Assembly (NCBI GenBank): GCA_049999765.1
Contig: JBNGIQ010009040.1
Location: 71,040 to 115,072, forward strand
Direction of reading: 5' to 3'
Origin: Phaeoceros laevis
Lineage: Eukaryota; Anthocerotophyta; Anthocerotopsida; Notothyladales
DNA: 44,033 nucleotides
A model generated the notes under the pieces. The model saw only the letters and a program-made list of their open reading frames with translations, was not told the DNA's origin and made no database searches. Each line of letters opens with the position of its first letter. Within the stretch, counting starts at the first letter, position 1. Positions 1-11,616 of this stretch are shown here, piece after piece. The position numbers were made by a program, and so were the translations under genes.

Positions 1-224
1 GGTCCCGCCTGAAAGCCAACGAACCGCAAAGAGAAGAAAAGAAGCTTCAGCCTTCGCTGTGGCCATCGTTCAGGGACCGCTGTCGGAGGTGCATGGACAA
101 CCAAGTTGAACGACTTGGCAGGGCGCGAACAGATGGCAATCACAGACAGAGAAAGCTTCGTCGACACTTAAGTTGTGTCCTGTCCCAAGATTTCCCGAAC
201 GAGCTCGTCTCGAACGAACATCTG

Positions 225-731
225 GTTTCCCTACCCTGTTGAACACATCCATGCCCTCCTGTAGCCTACCTCCACATGCATACATGCGCAAGAGATGGTT
301 TCCCAAAATGTGTTGGATCCGTACCCAAGCTTGACAGTGAGATCATAAAGTCGTCGCCCCAACACCAGATTTTTGTCGGCCCCGCATATCCGAATGACTC
401 TGTACAGCAGAGAGGAGGACACACGAGATTGTTTCTCCGCGAAGACGGTCAAAGCGTCCACTGCTGCACTTAGCTGCCCATTCTCACAAAGTTGTTCAAT
501 TAAAGCCTGAGCCGTTCCATACCCTTGGCACTCTGGCACTGTCGGAGCAGCAGCATTATGATGCAACAAGGGGTTGGATGTAGGTTGAGCAGGAGGTCCA
601 ACCTGCTTGTCCAAGGCAGGCAGCTCCGCATATACCCAGTCAGGATTGTAGAAGTTGTTCCGCACGCCAAAACCACCACGTGGATACAAACACGGAATAG
701 GGGAAGTAAGATTTGAGATGATGTTTTGCAT
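225..731 (-). pseudogene. PPR protein gene, 5' fragment with frameshift
   Basis: An ATG at 731 opens a minus-strand frame of about 140 residues. It has an N-terminal leader followed by PPR-like helices: a segment with EQLCENGQLSAAVDAL, then VLGRRLYDLTVKLGYGSNTF. At about 304-308 the homology changes frame and continues as LGNHLLRMYACGGRLQEGMD and FNRVGKPDV. One missing T in the T-run (TTTT where TTTTT would restore NTFLGN) explains the shift. After KPDV the expected VSWNAM motif is absent, so homology ends near 225. PPR proteins bind organellar RNA, but this copy is shifted and truncated and probably encodes nothing functional. An unrecognised intron at the shift is less likely because the homology is contiguous. 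Confidence 0.7.
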
Positions 732-739
732 ATGGAATC

Positions 740-1020
740 AATCTCAAAGTTTCACACTAAGAGAATTCCGAAAACTCTTATTTAACACTCTGTCCACAAG
801 GGATGCGATTAACTGGAACACCAAGATAAACGGGTAGTACTATGCTGAGCACGGGCTCTGTCCCCAGGCACTCGCACTGTATGCAAGGATGGAGCAAGAA
901 GGCCTCATTATAGGAGAGCAGATTGAAGTTTGTTTGCCCCCTAAAAGCTTGTGAAGTGCTAGTGCTGTACAATAGGGCAGGCAGCTGCATTCAGGGCTCG
1001 TGAGGCTACTACTACTTGAA
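740..1020 (+). pseudogene. PPR unit remnant, plus strand
   Basis: The plus strand reads like a decayed PPR unit: FRKLLFNTLSTRDAINWNTK, a TAG stop, then YYAEHGLCPQALALYARMEQ and a degenerate equivalent of the LLKACxSxGALQxGRxLHS motif near 945-1000. It closely resembles the minus-strand fragments at 14.0-14.6 kb (RKLFHSPVTGDAV, EHGLGPQALTLY). It is opposite in orientation to the array that begins just to its right. It carries in-frame stops and no start, so it is a relic. Confidence 0.6.
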
Positions 1021-2099
1021 GGAGACATACTATGTCTTCTCCATTTGTCCATACAAAACAAGCGCCTCTTGGCCAAGTCCTTGCTGTGCATACGTAGTGA
1101 TCACACTGTCCATGTCACCACATCCTTTGTGTCCATGTTGTCAAAAACCTGGCGCGCATCTTTTAGTTCACCACATTTTGCATACATGTCCACCAGGCAA
1201 GTGCCCACCAGTACATCATCCAGCAGACCTCTTTTGACAATCTTTGAGTGCACCTCCCTGCCCTTCTATATGGCACCAGTGCTTGCACACGCCTTCAGAA
1301 GGCAAGCAAATGTAACATCGTTAGCCAAATTGAGGCTCACCTCCTCCATTTGTCCGTACACAACAAGCGCCTCTTGGCCGAGTCCTTGCTGTGCATAACC
1401 AGCAATCAATGCATTCCATGTTACCACATCCTTTGTGTCCGTGCTGTCAAAAACCTGGAGTGCACCTTCCAGCTCACCACATTTTGCATACATGTCCACG
1501 AGGCAGTTGCCCACCACTACATCATCCAGCAGACCTCTTTTGACAATTTTTGAGTGCAGCTCCCTGCCCTTCTGCAAGGCACCAGTACTTGCACACGCCT
1601 TCAGAAGGCAAATAAAAGTCACATGGTTAGCCAGAATGAGGCCCGCCTCCTCCATTGTTCCATACACAACAAGCGCCTCTTGGCTGAGTCCTTGCTGGGC
1701 ATACCCAGCGATCAGCGCTGTCCATGTCACCACATCCTTCGTGTCCATGCTGTCAAAAACCTGGCGTGCACCTTCCAGCTCACCACATTTTGCATACATG
1801 CCCACCACTACATCATCCAGCAGACCTCTTTTGACAATCTTTGAGTGCAGCTCCCTGCCCTTCTGCAAGGCACCAGTGCTTGCACACGCCTTCAGAAGGC
1901 AAATAAAAGTAACATGGTCAGCCAAACTGAGGCCCGCCTTCTCCATTTGTCCATACACAAGAAGCGCCTCTTGGCAGAGTCCTTGCTGTGCATACCCAGC
2001 AATCAGGGTATTCCATGTCACCACATTCTTAGTGTCCATGCTGTCAAAAACCTGGCGCGCATCTTCCAGCTCACCACATTTTGCATACATGTCCTTCAA
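1021..2099 (-). pseudogene. PPR gene remnant made of tandem near-identical units
   Basis: Reading from 2099 leftwards, the frame encodes repeated PPR units of about 102 residues: MYAKCGELEDARQVFDSMDT, KDVVTWNALIAGYAQQGL, QEALVVYGQMEEAGL, VTFICLLKACASTGALQKGR, ELHSKIVKRGLLDDVVVG. The frame is open to 1266, where CTTGCAGAAG of the other units has become CATATAGAAG and creates a TAG. The same frame then resumes for about 54 codons (KGREVHSKIV, CLVDMYAKCGELKDARQVFD) before a TGA at TW-TV-stop. A further shifted piece (TYAQQGLGQEALVLYGQMEK) ends near 1030. There is no leader and no C-terminal E or DYW domain. It is a piece of a PPR-PLS gene broken by at least two nonsense changes. Confidence 0.75.
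1100..2095 (-). repeat. Tandem array of ~306-bp PPR-encoding units
   Basis: The landmark 'gtcaaaaacctgg' recurs at about 1140, 1446, 1752 and 2043, giving spacings of about 306, 306 and 291 bp. The short spacing comes from a 15-bp in-frame deletion that removes NCLVD from VVVGNCLVDMYAKCG. The units are nearly identical at the DNA level, so they arose by recent tandem duplication or gene conversion rather than ancient PPR divergence. Confidence 0.85.
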
Positions 2100-3089
2100 A
2101 ATAAAAGAAACGTTTCAGAAACGTTTCACGTTTCAAGTTGATATGCAACTAGGGTCTCGACTCCCGAGCTCATAGCTTGATTTGAACTCATTATATCAGC
2201 AGGTGATCTTTTGCGCTAGCCGCTGGATCTTATACCCTAGGATGTCGCTGTTTGGTACGGCTGCACTCTTCACCTCCCGACGTGGGGACCATGTTACGTA
2301 TCCTTTAGCATTCAAACTGGACCAGGGTGTTTCACCCATTTCAAAGTGCTTGCGCGCTTGCGCAAGCTGCTGCCTGTATGTGATGGAAGCACAGCAATAG
2401 GGGGTTCCGGTGCTGTACACGGCGGCTTCGCTGCAGAGATTTTGGTACCGCTCAGCTTACCTTGGTCCTCGTTTGGTGCCCTCGACGTTTCAGCAGCGGA
2501 GATTCAAGTTGGCCTCTCCGCAGTCAGAATTCCCCCTTCTTTTGAGTGAGGAACATTTTTTCCCGGAGGCGGACTCAGGCAGTGACATTTCATAGAACAT
2601 TCTTCGTAGGATTTTTTGGTCTGCTTGGTTCCGACGCATTTGCAGACGCGTATGTTAGAGCAATTTGCTAGTGTATTGTCATTCCTTGCATGGATGCTCT
2701 TCTATCCGGATGCTAAGCTGGAGAATTTGCGAACTAGGTGCTGTAAGGAGCAGTGTAAACTTCAAGGTAGGTTTTGCATATGCTTTTCTGAGGTCGACGA
2801 CAGGAGTCATCTAAGTTGGTGATTGTCCGCTAGCTTTCTGCATGTTTGATCTCCGGAAAAATTCCCGCCACATGCTGATGGGTGACCTAGCAAGTGAGGA
2901 GAATTGTTTCAAAGTATAGTGCGCAGGTGATCGATTTCACGTTTCATGGCATGCGTGCTATGGCGTTCTGAATCTTCGTTTGTCTTACCCCACTACCTGC
3001 TTCCTTGCAGAATATGTATATGCTCATATCAACGTTACCGTATTCCGGAAACAGGCTACCTGCGAACCCTTTAGATTTGGTCACAAGCG
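2100..3089. other. No gene recognised
   Basis: Only short unrelated frames are present. A near-palindromic run (GAAACGTTTCAGAAACGTTT, around 2108-2127) marks the edge of the PPR array. A possible splice acceptor (ttccttgcag) ends at 3010 and could belong to an unseen 5' exon of the gene starting at 3090. Confidence 0.5.
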
Positions 3090-4690
3090 ATGCCAGCAGT
3101 GGCTTTGCGGACAAACTCTAACAGTAATACTGCGGCTATACCAGTGCGTGCTCTATTAGCACAGAAGATGCAAGACAGTATAATTGCCTTGACATCCTCA
3201 GAGAGAAGATTTCTCGATCAGCTTGCTGAAGAAGTTCGCAATTGCGCAGCTGCAGGCAGTGTCAATAGCCCTTTTCCTCAGAGCATCATGTGCAGCACAG
3301 TGTTCGACAGTAGGCAAGCAGCTCAGCACTTGTGTCAGGGCAACTCCCGATGCACGCCAGCAGGGATATCGATCAATAAGTGCACATCCGCCGTTGCACC
3401 TAGTAACGGTGCCAGTTGTAACAAGAACCAGCTAAAACTTCTTCCAGGCTCTACAAGCATTGCTCCCGGGACGGGCATCTTTTTCAGCCAATCTGAGTGC
3501 AACAGCACCTCGGAGTTCTCCATCTATCGACTGGTTCACCTTGCGACTGTGGCATGTGATTCAGAAGAATCCGACTTACCACATGCTGGTTCGAATTCAC
3601 GGAGACTTACAGCCCTCCTCAAACCCGGGAAGGTACTCCTAGACTAGTTTCCCTGACTTTGACTTCAATATATAGGGCATGCTCAGATGATTGGCAATGC
3701 GCTATCTTGGTATAAGCCTAAATGTGCCTGACCCTACCTTTGTTCAAGTTGTTGAATTGCAAATGCTGCCATCTGTTCTGATATGCATAAATCTCCCATC
3801 GTCTTGGCAGGCCATAAAGAAGCGGCGCACACCAAGACGAAATCAGAGCAAAACCTTTGACAGCAAATTACATATCCCGGAGCTTGAGATGCCCACTGCA
3901 GGACCTTGGTCCACGCTTTACAGCACTGCACAATCTCCAACTCAGACCTGCCAAGAAAATGAGAATTCTAATGACAACTCGAAGCCCACTAGAATCATGG
4001 GGGAGTGTGAAACCGTTATGGTATCATGTGAGCTGGCATCTGCTTCTGGTGAGCCGTCAAGCTTAACTCTGACTGGCGGAAATCAGAGCACAATCCTTGA
4101 AAATGCAGGCCCGTCAAAATCTCCCGCCAATAAGAAAGGACGACGAAAACCTGAAACACGAGTGGAGCGCTATGCAAGGACTATCCTGAAATTTGTTGGA
4201 GCAGGGACTGTGCCTGAGAAGCTGATAAGGTTAACTTTGGGCAACAATCCCGATACCAGCAAAGCATTGCGACTGTAAGAGCCACGTGAAATGATGTGTA
4301 TAGCAGAGAATCCTTGCAGCTAACTTCCGCTTGTCTTGTATTCTTTACTCTCATGTTTGACAGCTGACGTTGTAGCCTTGCTGCTGTTTTTGCAGATTGC
4401 TTTCTCACAAGAAACTGAAAAGATTGGGTGAAGGTGGCAAAGGCAGCGCTTATCTTTACTTGGTAAGCACCTATTTTGCTTTTGCAATCCAAGAAATTTA
4501 TGTCTTTGGTGGATTTCGCTAGTGAACATGCACAGCTGCGTAGTATCATGCATGTGGTTGTTTTCATCGTGGGCGACTATTTGAGACGTGTACATGTTTG
4601 TCTGCTGCGCAGGCAACGGCTCTTGGGCTCGAAGAGTTTGAGCAGATGACAGCACAAGAACAAGGAACTTGTCAGGTACAAGAGGCATAA
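3090..4690 (+). CDS. Putative winged-helix/HTH-domain protein, four exons
   Basis: I reconstruct exons 3090-3632, 3811-4274, 4396-4462 and 4613-4690, all with GT-AG borders and matching phases, giving 383 residues. The first ATG follows an in-frame stop at 3072. Residues 1-240 are low-complexity and mostly unrecognised. The C-terminal region (from about 290) is compact and protein-like: VERYARTILKFVGAGTVPEK, LIRLTLGNNPDTSKALRLLL, then KKLKRLGEGGKGSAYLYLAT. The spliced domain has the helix-helix-recognition helix-wing pattern of a winged-helix DNA-binding fold, with a basic Gly-rich wing preceded by KKRRTPRR and NKKGRRKP stretches. A nuclear DNA-binding role is inferred. The family resembles plant 'HTH three-helical bundle' proteins, but I cannot name a member. 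The last codons (CQ-GTACAAG) could also be a donor, so further 3' exons are possible. Confidence 0.6.
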
Positions 4691-5506
4691 TACCAGGAGC
4701 ACAATAGCACGGTTGCGCCTCAGTGTATCAGTTTTCTTCATCGGGTGCTCTTGTGTAGCATCCGAATCACTATGTTTTCCTTCTGCCTAAGAGGAAACGA
4801 GGAATGGGCAGACGCTTTTCCCATAGTATCTGGTATGTCGGGAAAGCAAATTTTCGTGATTGGTGTAACCAACCCCACACCAATCACATATATCCAAGAG
4901 AATTTGCTCTCCTGCTCCAGAATTCTGCATCATGGAACTTCGATCATCGCCTCCACCGAGTCTATCAGAGCTCAATATGTTCCATGAAATAGGTTACTAA
5001 GTATATATGTATATCTCTGTACAGGCGCGGCGAGCTCTAATACTTCTAGTCGTGGAGACATTCAGATGTTTGACATTTCTACTTCTTGCGCAGCTCAATT
5101 CGTCATCTCTGAGAGAATTGCTTAAACGCATGGTTGATGAGGGGACTTGACCGATGACTTGTGCATTTTGACAATACAGCAGCCGACTGCGTTCTCACTA
5201 AGGCGGTACTGTCCACTGGAAAAATCTCCTTGTCCGTGCGTTTTGTATCGCGGAAGAAACAACAGACCATGTCGTCAAATTTTGCGAACTTCGCAAAGGA
5301 AGCCCAATTGCCCCAAAAAATAACCGACCTTACGGCCCTAATTAAGCTAAATGTTGAAGCCTACCCATTGATAGCCGTACCCAATTATCCTGTTTGAAGA
5401 CCAAAATGCAGACAGAGAAAGCAGATGCTGCCCGACTTGGCTAGCCTGCAAGATTGGCATGCCAGCCGCAGGTAGACCTGACTCAGCTTCTTTCCGTCAA
5501 GACGAA
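4691..5506. other. Tail-to-tail intergenic region
   Basis: This lies between the 3' ends of the winged-helix-like gene and the peptidyl-tRNA hydrolase gene. Only short frames without recognisable motifs are seen. It probably holds both 3' untranslated regions. Confidence 0.5.
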
Positions 5507-7013
5507 TCAAAGGAGTCTGAGGTCTCCTGTCACGTCATCCACTACACCAAGAGGACCTGCAACCCAGCAAATATCAGAACAATACTTTGTGGCTGCAATA
5601 TTCAACAGTGATTGCAACTGATTCCCAACTGTCACAGTACAAATAAATAGTTGCAAAAAATAGTCTGGCAAATAATTGCAACTATTGGGAGAGTAGAACT
5701 ACTGGGCTTCTTCACCTATGACAGCCATGACAGTTCTTGAATCTGGACACAAGCATACCACATGGGATTAGAACTATGGTTACTGGAGCAACAGTCGGAG
5801 ATGGCAATCACAACTGCCGCTTACGTTTTGTTGATGATTAGGCATGTCGCACTAGAAACGACTAAAACATCCAGGCTCAACAGATACTTACTGGGGGCTA
5901 TTTGAGTTCTGCCTGCATCAACGGTGATGTGCGTTGGCAACTTCATGCGCTTCGCATCCTTCTGCATGACCGCAAAGCCAAAGATAAAACAGTTTTAAGA
6001 AGCTTGTAAATAGCAAGACCTTGTTCTCAGACAGCAAACGTCAAATCCACAGACCTGAAGCTGAAGCATCTCCTCTTCACTTTCAACTTTGCATACAACT
6101 TTTACTTGGGAGCTGGTTTCCCATCTGTCAACACCTGTTCGGTTACTTCTACGCCACATTGCAAAGGACAACCTAGCAACATTTTTCCAAGGCTCGAGCG
6201 AAGAAGGGACTCAATACGATAGACTACCTTTGCAATGCTTTGGGTGCTCTGTAGAAGATTTTCTTGTATAATCCAAGAGTGGCGTGGCTGAGACCAGCAC
6301 CACACGGAAGTTAGTAGTGAAATGACTACCTAGTTCGTTCTAGTAGATTCTGTAAAACCCAGCCTTGACTCGGCTATTTGGACATGCAGCCAAAAGATCA
6401 TCAAGAAAGGAAGGTACGAAGACCTGCACTGAGCTGCAATTTTGCCTTTCCCCATTTTCAAGTCGTTCCTTACTACCAACACCTGCACCAGCTTTCAGCA
6501 ACTTAAGCCAATGAAGACGGAATTTCCAGAGGTAAGAGAAAGCAGCTGCCTGACGGCAACCCTTGAGGAAAAACCTAGTCCATTATCATTGGCAACATAG
6601 AAACCAACCGTGCACCATCACCACCCCATCAACAGTATCCAACAGTAAGCATCAAACGCATCTCCGAGAGTCTGCTCCCAGTTTTGCCAAAGAACTCAAT
6701 TCAGCGTCCAGAGGGGACTCACCATCTTGAAGTCCTCATACTTGTCCGCCAGATCCTCCACTTCATGAGGCTCATCTTTGCCATGGTAGGGGTTGAACTC
6801 TAGTGGGGACAGCTTGGACACCTTCGCAGCAGGACGACGACGCAGGCCTATATAGTATCCAGCTGCCAGACACCCTGCTCCTACCACCAGCAGCTCCCAA
6901 ACAGTCGAGTCAACCATTTCTTCAACCCCCTCCCCGTTGCTCCAGCTCCAAAGCCACCTTTCGAAATTCAATTTCTCAGAGGAATCTTCCTGGGATCTGC
7001 CAAGCTCCAACAT
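5507..7013 (-). CDS. PTH2: Peptidyl-tRNA hydrolase 2 (PTH2 family), membrane-anchored
   Basis: Seven exons join with exact phases: 7013-6723, 6482-6424, 6287-6228, 6124-6055, 5961-5892, 5742-5716 and 5556-5507. The product is 208 residues. The N-terminus carries one hydrophobic helix (VWELLVVGAGCLAAGYYIGL, about residues 38-57) like the anchor of eukaryotic PTRH2, so an organelle or ER membrane location is likely. The catalytic domain follows with family hallmarks: VLVVRNDLKMGKGKIAAQCS, HATLGLYKKIFYRAP, WETSSQVKVVCKVESEEEM, LPTHITVDAGRTQIAPNSRT and the terminal VVDDVTGDLRLL. The enzyme hydrolyses the ester bond of peptidyl-tRNA and recycles tRNA from drop-off products. Introns are 93-240 bp. 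It is divergent from FTSH2 with about 0.5 kb between the starts. The N-terminal ATG could instead be the one at about residue 34. Confidence 0.93.
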
Positions 7014-7515
7014 CTGCCCATATTGCTAACAGACGGCAGCAATCCTCCCAAAACCTCGCCATCGATCCTCTAAGACCGCAATATTCGTCATCACTCGAGT
7101 GTCCCCAGCTTTCAGCTCCTTGAATTTGAATCAGATCACACCCTAAGACGATTCGACCCTAACTTACTGTAACCTTGTTGACAGTAGAATCGTATATTTT
7201 ACGCCGTACGTCCGAAGAGCGTACATGTAGTTTTGGAAAGCGCTAGGTTCGGCCACGCTGCTACGGCCGAGTCCGCAGCCTCGGATTGTGCAACCTGGCA
7301 GGCGAAAGGTGGACGGGATTCGGCCTGTAGGGAGGCCACGTCAAGCGGGTCTCCGGATGGGAAACAAGTGGCTGGTCTCTGCTTGGCCAAGCCCTAAGAA
7401 GCTGTGTACGTAGCTTGCACGAAACTCGCATTGCTTGCCCCACGGCACCTTGATTAGAGGGCATAGCTTCTCCAGAACTCATCCATTCCGGTACAGACAC
7501 TCCTCAGTAACGACC
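7014..7515. promoter_or_regulatory. Shared upstream region of PTH2 and FTSH2
   Basis: This 502-bp interval separates the divergent starts of PTH2 (7013, minus) and FTSH2 (7516, plus). The FTSH2 frame stays open upstream to a non-ATG position at 7435, but the ATG at 7516 (cgaccATGG) is the credible start, so 7435-7515 is 5' UTR. No individual promoter element is claimed. Confidence 0.5.
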
Positions 7516-9630
7516 ATGGCGGCAGCGGTAGGCGCTTCCTCCATGCTTCTCTCAGCCTCGTCCCGCCTAGTGGCCAACGGCTTGCACAAGGAGCTGGTGG
7601 ATCAGAGGCTATGTCAGCCACTGGGCCCGTCTCGGGTGCAGGCCCCGTATGTGAGCCGGGGCCTTACCGTGGTGGCCAGCAATGCGGCGGACTCGGTGGC
7701 GGATTGCTCTGGTGTGGCTTCTCCGGCGAAGAGGGGCCTTCTGAAAGGGATTCTGGGAGCGGCAGGCCTTGGTGCTGCGCTGGCCGCTCGTCCCGCACGA
7801 GCAGCGGAGGAGCAAGGCGTGGCTTCCTCCCGCATGTCCTATTCCCGGTTCCTCGAGTATCTGGACATGGATCGGGTGAAGAAGGTGGACCTGTATGAGA
7901 ATGGGACCATAGCCATTGTGGAGGCGGTCTCTCCGGAGCTCGGCAACCGCGTCCAGCGGGTAAGGGTGCAGCTGCCGGGACTCAGTCAGGAGCTGCTGTC
8001 AAAATTCAGGGAGAAGAACATTGACTTTGCGGCACACAATCCCCAGGAGGACTCTGGTGCCGTGCTCCTCAACCTGATTGGAAACCTGGCTTTTCCTTTG
8101 CTACTTGTTGGAGGTTTGTTCTTCCTTTCCAGAAGGTCGCAGGGCGGTATGGGTGGCCCAGGCGGTCCCGGAAACCCGCTCGCATTTGGCAAGTCGAAGG
8201 CCAAGTTCCAGATGGAGCCAAACACGGGAGTGACGTTTGAGGATGTTGCCGGGGTGGATGAGGCAAAGCAGGACTTCATGGAAGTCGTGGAGTTTTTGAA
8301 GAGACCTGAGAGGTTCACGGCTGTGGGAGCCAGGATCCCTAAGGGAGTGCTTCTAGTCGGCCCGCCCGGTACGGGTAAGACTCTGCTGGCCAAGGCCATT
8401 GCAGGGGAGGCTGGAGTGCCCTTCTTCTCCATCTCGGGTTCGGAGTTTGTGGAGATGTTTGTCGGAGTGGGTGCCTCCCGTGTCCGTGATCTTTTCAAGA
8501 AGGCGAAGGAAAATGCGCCTTGCATTGTGTTTGTCGACGAAATTGATGCTGTTGGGAGGCAGCGTGGGACAGGTATTGGGGGTGGTAACGATGAGAGGGA
8601 GCAGACCCTGAACCAGCTCTTGACAGAGATGGATGGGTTTGAAGGGAACACCGGTATCATTGTAATCGCCGCCACAAACAGAGCCGACATCCTGGACGCT
8701 GCTCTGCTTCGTCCGGGCCGATTCGACCGACAGGTCACGGTAGACGTGCCTGATGTGCGGGGAAGGTCGGAGATTCTCAAGGTGCATGGCAGCAACAAGA
8801 AGTTTGAGGACGATGTCTCGCTTGAGGTGATTGCAATGCGGACGCCAGGTTTCAGTGGAGCTGACCTCGCCAACCTGCTGAACGAAGCTGCTATTCTGAC
8901 CGGCAGGAGAGGCAAGACAGCCATCTCAGCTAAGGAGATTGATGACTCCATCGACAGAATAGTGGCTGGAATGGAAGGCACTGTGATGACTGATGGGAAG
9001 AGCAAAAGCCTTGTGGCGTATCACGAAGTGGGCCATGCCGTCTGTGGCACCCTGACACCGGGACACGATGCTGTGCAGAAAGTCACACTGGTTCCCCGAG
9101 GCCAAGCTAGGGGACTGACGTGGTTTATCCCTGGAGAGGACCCCACTCTGATTTCCAAACAACAAATATATGCCAGGGTGGTAGGAGCTTTGGGTGGAAG
9201 GGCCGCTGAAGAGATTGTGTTCGGGGATGCTGAAATAACCACTGGCGCGTCTGGGGATCTGCAGCAGGTGACATCCATGGCCAAACAGATGGTGACCGTT
9301 TTTGGCATGTCCGACATTGGCCCATGGGCTCTGATGGATCCCTCCGTGCAAGGTGGCGATATGATCATGCGAATGATGGCTAGGAATTCCATGTCCGAGA
9401 AGCTTGCTGAAGATATCGACAGGGCTGTAAAGGCCATCTCTGACTCTGCGTATGAAGTAGCTCTTGGTCACATCAGGAACAACCGAGCTGCCATTGACAA
9501 GATCGTGGAGGTCCTTCTTGAAAAGGAAACTATGACTGGAGACGAATTCAGGGCCCTCCTTTCAGAGTACACTGAAATTCCGGTTCAAAACAGGGTAACC
9601 CCCAGGCTACCAACTCCTGTCGCCGTGTAG
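7516..9630 (+). CDS. FTSH2: Plastid FtsH protease, FTSH2/VAR2 type (intronless)
   Basis: The 704-residue product begins [11 protein letters not shown] and has a plastid transit peptide, then a thylakoid-transfer-like segment ([20 protein letters not shown]). A transmembrane helix ([18 protein letters not shown]) follows at about 184-203. The AAA+ ATPase has Walker A GPPGTGKT at 282-289, Walker B IVFVDEID and the second region of homology [20 protein letters not shown]. The M41 metalloprotease has its zinc motif HEVGH at 503-507. The sequence follows Arabidopsis VAR2/FTSH2 closely, including [20 protein letters not shown] and the [13 protein letters not shown] region, which makes it the type-B subunit of the thylakoid hexamer. 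That hexamer degrades damaged D1 in photosystem II repair. The whole gene is one exon, unusual for this family in angiosperms. A degraded copy of its 3' end lies at 19128-19418. Confidence 0.96.
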   Translation: MAAAVGASSMLLSASSRLVANGLHKELVDQRLCQPLGPSRVQAPYVSRGLTVVASNAADSVADCSGVASPAKRGLLKGILGAAGLGAALAARPARAAEEQGVASSRMSYSRFLEYLDMDRVKKVDLYENGTIAIVEAVSPELGNRVQRVRVQLPGLSQELLSKFREKNIDFAAHNPQEDSGAVLLNLIGNLAFPLLLVGGLFFLSRRSQGGMGGPGGPGNPLAFGKSKAKFQMEPNTGVTFEDVAGVDEAKQDFMEVVEFLKRPERFTAVGARIPKGVLLVGPPGTGKTLLAKAIAGEAGVPFFSISGSEFVEMFVGVGASRVRDLFKKAKENAPCIVFVDEIDAVGRQRGTGIGGGNDEREQTLNQLLTEMDGFEGNTGIIVIAATNRADILDAALLRPGRFDRQVTVDVPDVRGRSEILKVHGSNKKFEDDVSLEVIAMRTPGFSGADLANLLNEAAILTGRRGKTAISAKEIDDSIDRIVAGMEGTVMTDGKSKSLVAYHEVGHAVCGTLTPGHDAVQKVTLVPRGQARGLTWFIPGEDPTLISKQQIYARVVGALGGRAAEEIVFGDAEITTGASGDLQQVTSMAKQMVTVFGMSDIGPWALMDPSVQGGDMIMRMMARNSMSEKLAEDIDRAVKAISDSAYEVALGHIRNNRAAIDKIVEVLLEKETMTGDEFRALLSEYTEIPVQNRVTPRLPTPVAV

Positions 9631-10559
9631 GTTGATGGGATGGAAGTGATGGGCCTTTGGACAGACCTGTCCTGTTACTGATTCGTACCCCACCTCGCAA
9701 AGGCTAGCTAAGTAGCCTATTTCTCTGCCAGTACTCCTTGCCAAGTCTTTCAGAAGTTAGATGTCACAGGTGTAAGGCTGTAAATTATAAGTGGTAGGCT
9801 GGAGGGACCTCCAGGATGGTTTCTGCGAGAAGGCTTTTTTCTAGCTCTCAGCCACATTGAAAGCCTCTAGATCTGGATCTGTGCTCTCTCATCAGACAGA
9901 TTCTTGCATCCTGGCTTTCGGTTTGTATATGAGTAGATTGTGGAGCGTCGTGTAACGAAGTTCTTAATCTGAGAGCTGTAATAGCTTCAGGTTGATACTT
10001 ATTTCAATGATTCTCAATCTGATGTAGGTGTCTTATCTGGGTTTTGGCCTCTTATGAAATGGGTTTGTCTGAGGACTACCTTTTGACATGACCTGGTGCA
10101 GTTTCTGTTGGAACCGCAGCAAATGCATCCTGCTCCACCTTGCATCATCCCCGACTCCCAAAGTATTCTCTGAAACTTGAAGTACCATCTGCAGATGAGT
10201 GCATGACCAGAAAGATCAAACGAGCCGGGCCCGATATTTACAAAGTCAAAGCAAGCTCTGATCGCTATTTCTGGGAAACTAGCTTCTAAGGGGGTCAAGG
10301 TGATGTTGCGATCTTTTGTCAATTTTGCCTCGGTCTAATGTGGAAGCGTGTGCAGGTTGTGGAGGCGTCCTTGTCTTCCGCGGAGAAGGTCCATGACAAG
10401 GCTTGTGACGAGCAGGAGGTCACAACAGAGGCCTTGCTACCAGACGAGACTATTGGATGGCAAGTGTAGATTGGAGACATAGTATGGCTAGCTGGACCAG
10501 CTATCGGGCTTGGCAGTCGAACCAGCTAGTAATAAGTGGTTCGCCTACTCAAGTGTAAA
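9631..10559. other. FTSH2 3' flank, no gene recognised
   Basis: The first about 50 bp after the stop are also present in the FTSH2 fragment at 19.4 kb, so they belong to the duplicated transcribed region. The rest is of ordinary composition with no convincing frame. Confidence 0.5.
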
Positions 10560-11337
10560 GCAGAGCACTTTATAAGCACGCGAATTGAACTCTTGCCTCC
10601 GGTGTTCCTCGTTTCATAGTTTGCATTTGAACGGTGTTCCTCTTTTCATAGTTCTCATTCAAATGCAATGGATGTGTGCTTACATGAATACAATTTTGCA
10701 AGCAATGCACTTCTCCTCTCTCCTCTTAGTGTATTGGCCAAAACATATTGAAGGTTACAAGTTTACCATTGATTCACTATTATCTATATATCCATATGTC
10801 CATATATTGTGCAAGAGGATAACATGGTTCTTTCGTTTTCCATCACATTTATAGCTCTTGTACGTTTGATGTTAGGCTTTGTGTGACGGAGCATGTTGGT
10901 TGAGTGCTAGTTAAAAGATAATTTAAATCAGAAATAAAGCTCAAGTGAAAAAAGGCTAGAAGTAAGTAAAATACTCAAACTACAAAAAAGATTAATCATA
11001 TTTTTACAAATTATATATCTTCCTCATTTGAAGGAAAAAAGGTTATGAAGGATGTCTTATGTAAGTCCATGCACATTACACACCATATATCAGGGGTTTT
11101 GATGTACGAAAATAATTGTACAAAAAATACTCTGATGAAGTTTTTTTTTAGTGAAATATGTACTTTTTCATTATATGAATACAACTTGTTACAATTGTTT
11201 TCCTCTAGTTGGATTCCTTGGAAAGACTAGCATACCATGTAAACTAACATGCTAGCCTGTTCTAGTGTGAATGCTATTTTGAAATAGAAAATCTCTTTGG
11301 CACACCTATCATACATACTTATTGTTTCAATAAACAT

Positions 11338-11520
11338 ACTCTCCTTTAATAGTCATATTAGCTTCCTCTTGTATCAATAAATATGTGGGCTTGAGTTTCG
11401 GCACAAAATGTTAAGAAATAAGTTCACACATACTTTCTTTTAATAGTCATATTAGCTTCTCCTCTATCAGTAAATATGTGGGCTCGAGTCTGGGCACATT
11501 TGAAATGTTAAGCAATGAGT
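11338..11520 (+). repeat. Direct repeat, two copies ~93 bp apart
   Basis: A block containing 'taatagtcatattagctt', then a variant of 'atcaataaatatgtgggct', 'gag', and a 'gcaca...aaatgttaag.aat.agtt' tail occurs at about 11345-11427 and again at about 11438-11520. It lies directly upstream of the sulfotransferase relic. Confidence 0.8.
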
Positions 11521-11616
11521 TTGCCATGCTTCAGTTTCTATATAAGAAGGTACCTGCAATTTTACAAAGATCCGTGTTCATCACTTGCTTGGCATTTTTC
11601 CGAGGTGGTGAAAAAA

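Noticed and set aside
4745-4992. Overlapping frames of 62-80 codons on both strands
   Set aside because: They have no motif, no exon continuity with the upstream gene and no coding-like bias. They are probably chance frames.
7435-7515. N-terminal extension of FTSH2 from a TTG
   Set aside because: There is no ATG in the extension. The ATG at 7516 has good context and a proper transit peptide.
7986-9005. 339-codon minus-strand frame
   Set aside because: It lies antisense to the FTSH2 AAA+ domain and mirrors its codon pattern. It shows no independent motif.
10014-10322. 102-codon minus-strand frame
   Set aside because: It has Cys/Gly-rich composition without known similarity and lies in the 3' flank of FTSH2.
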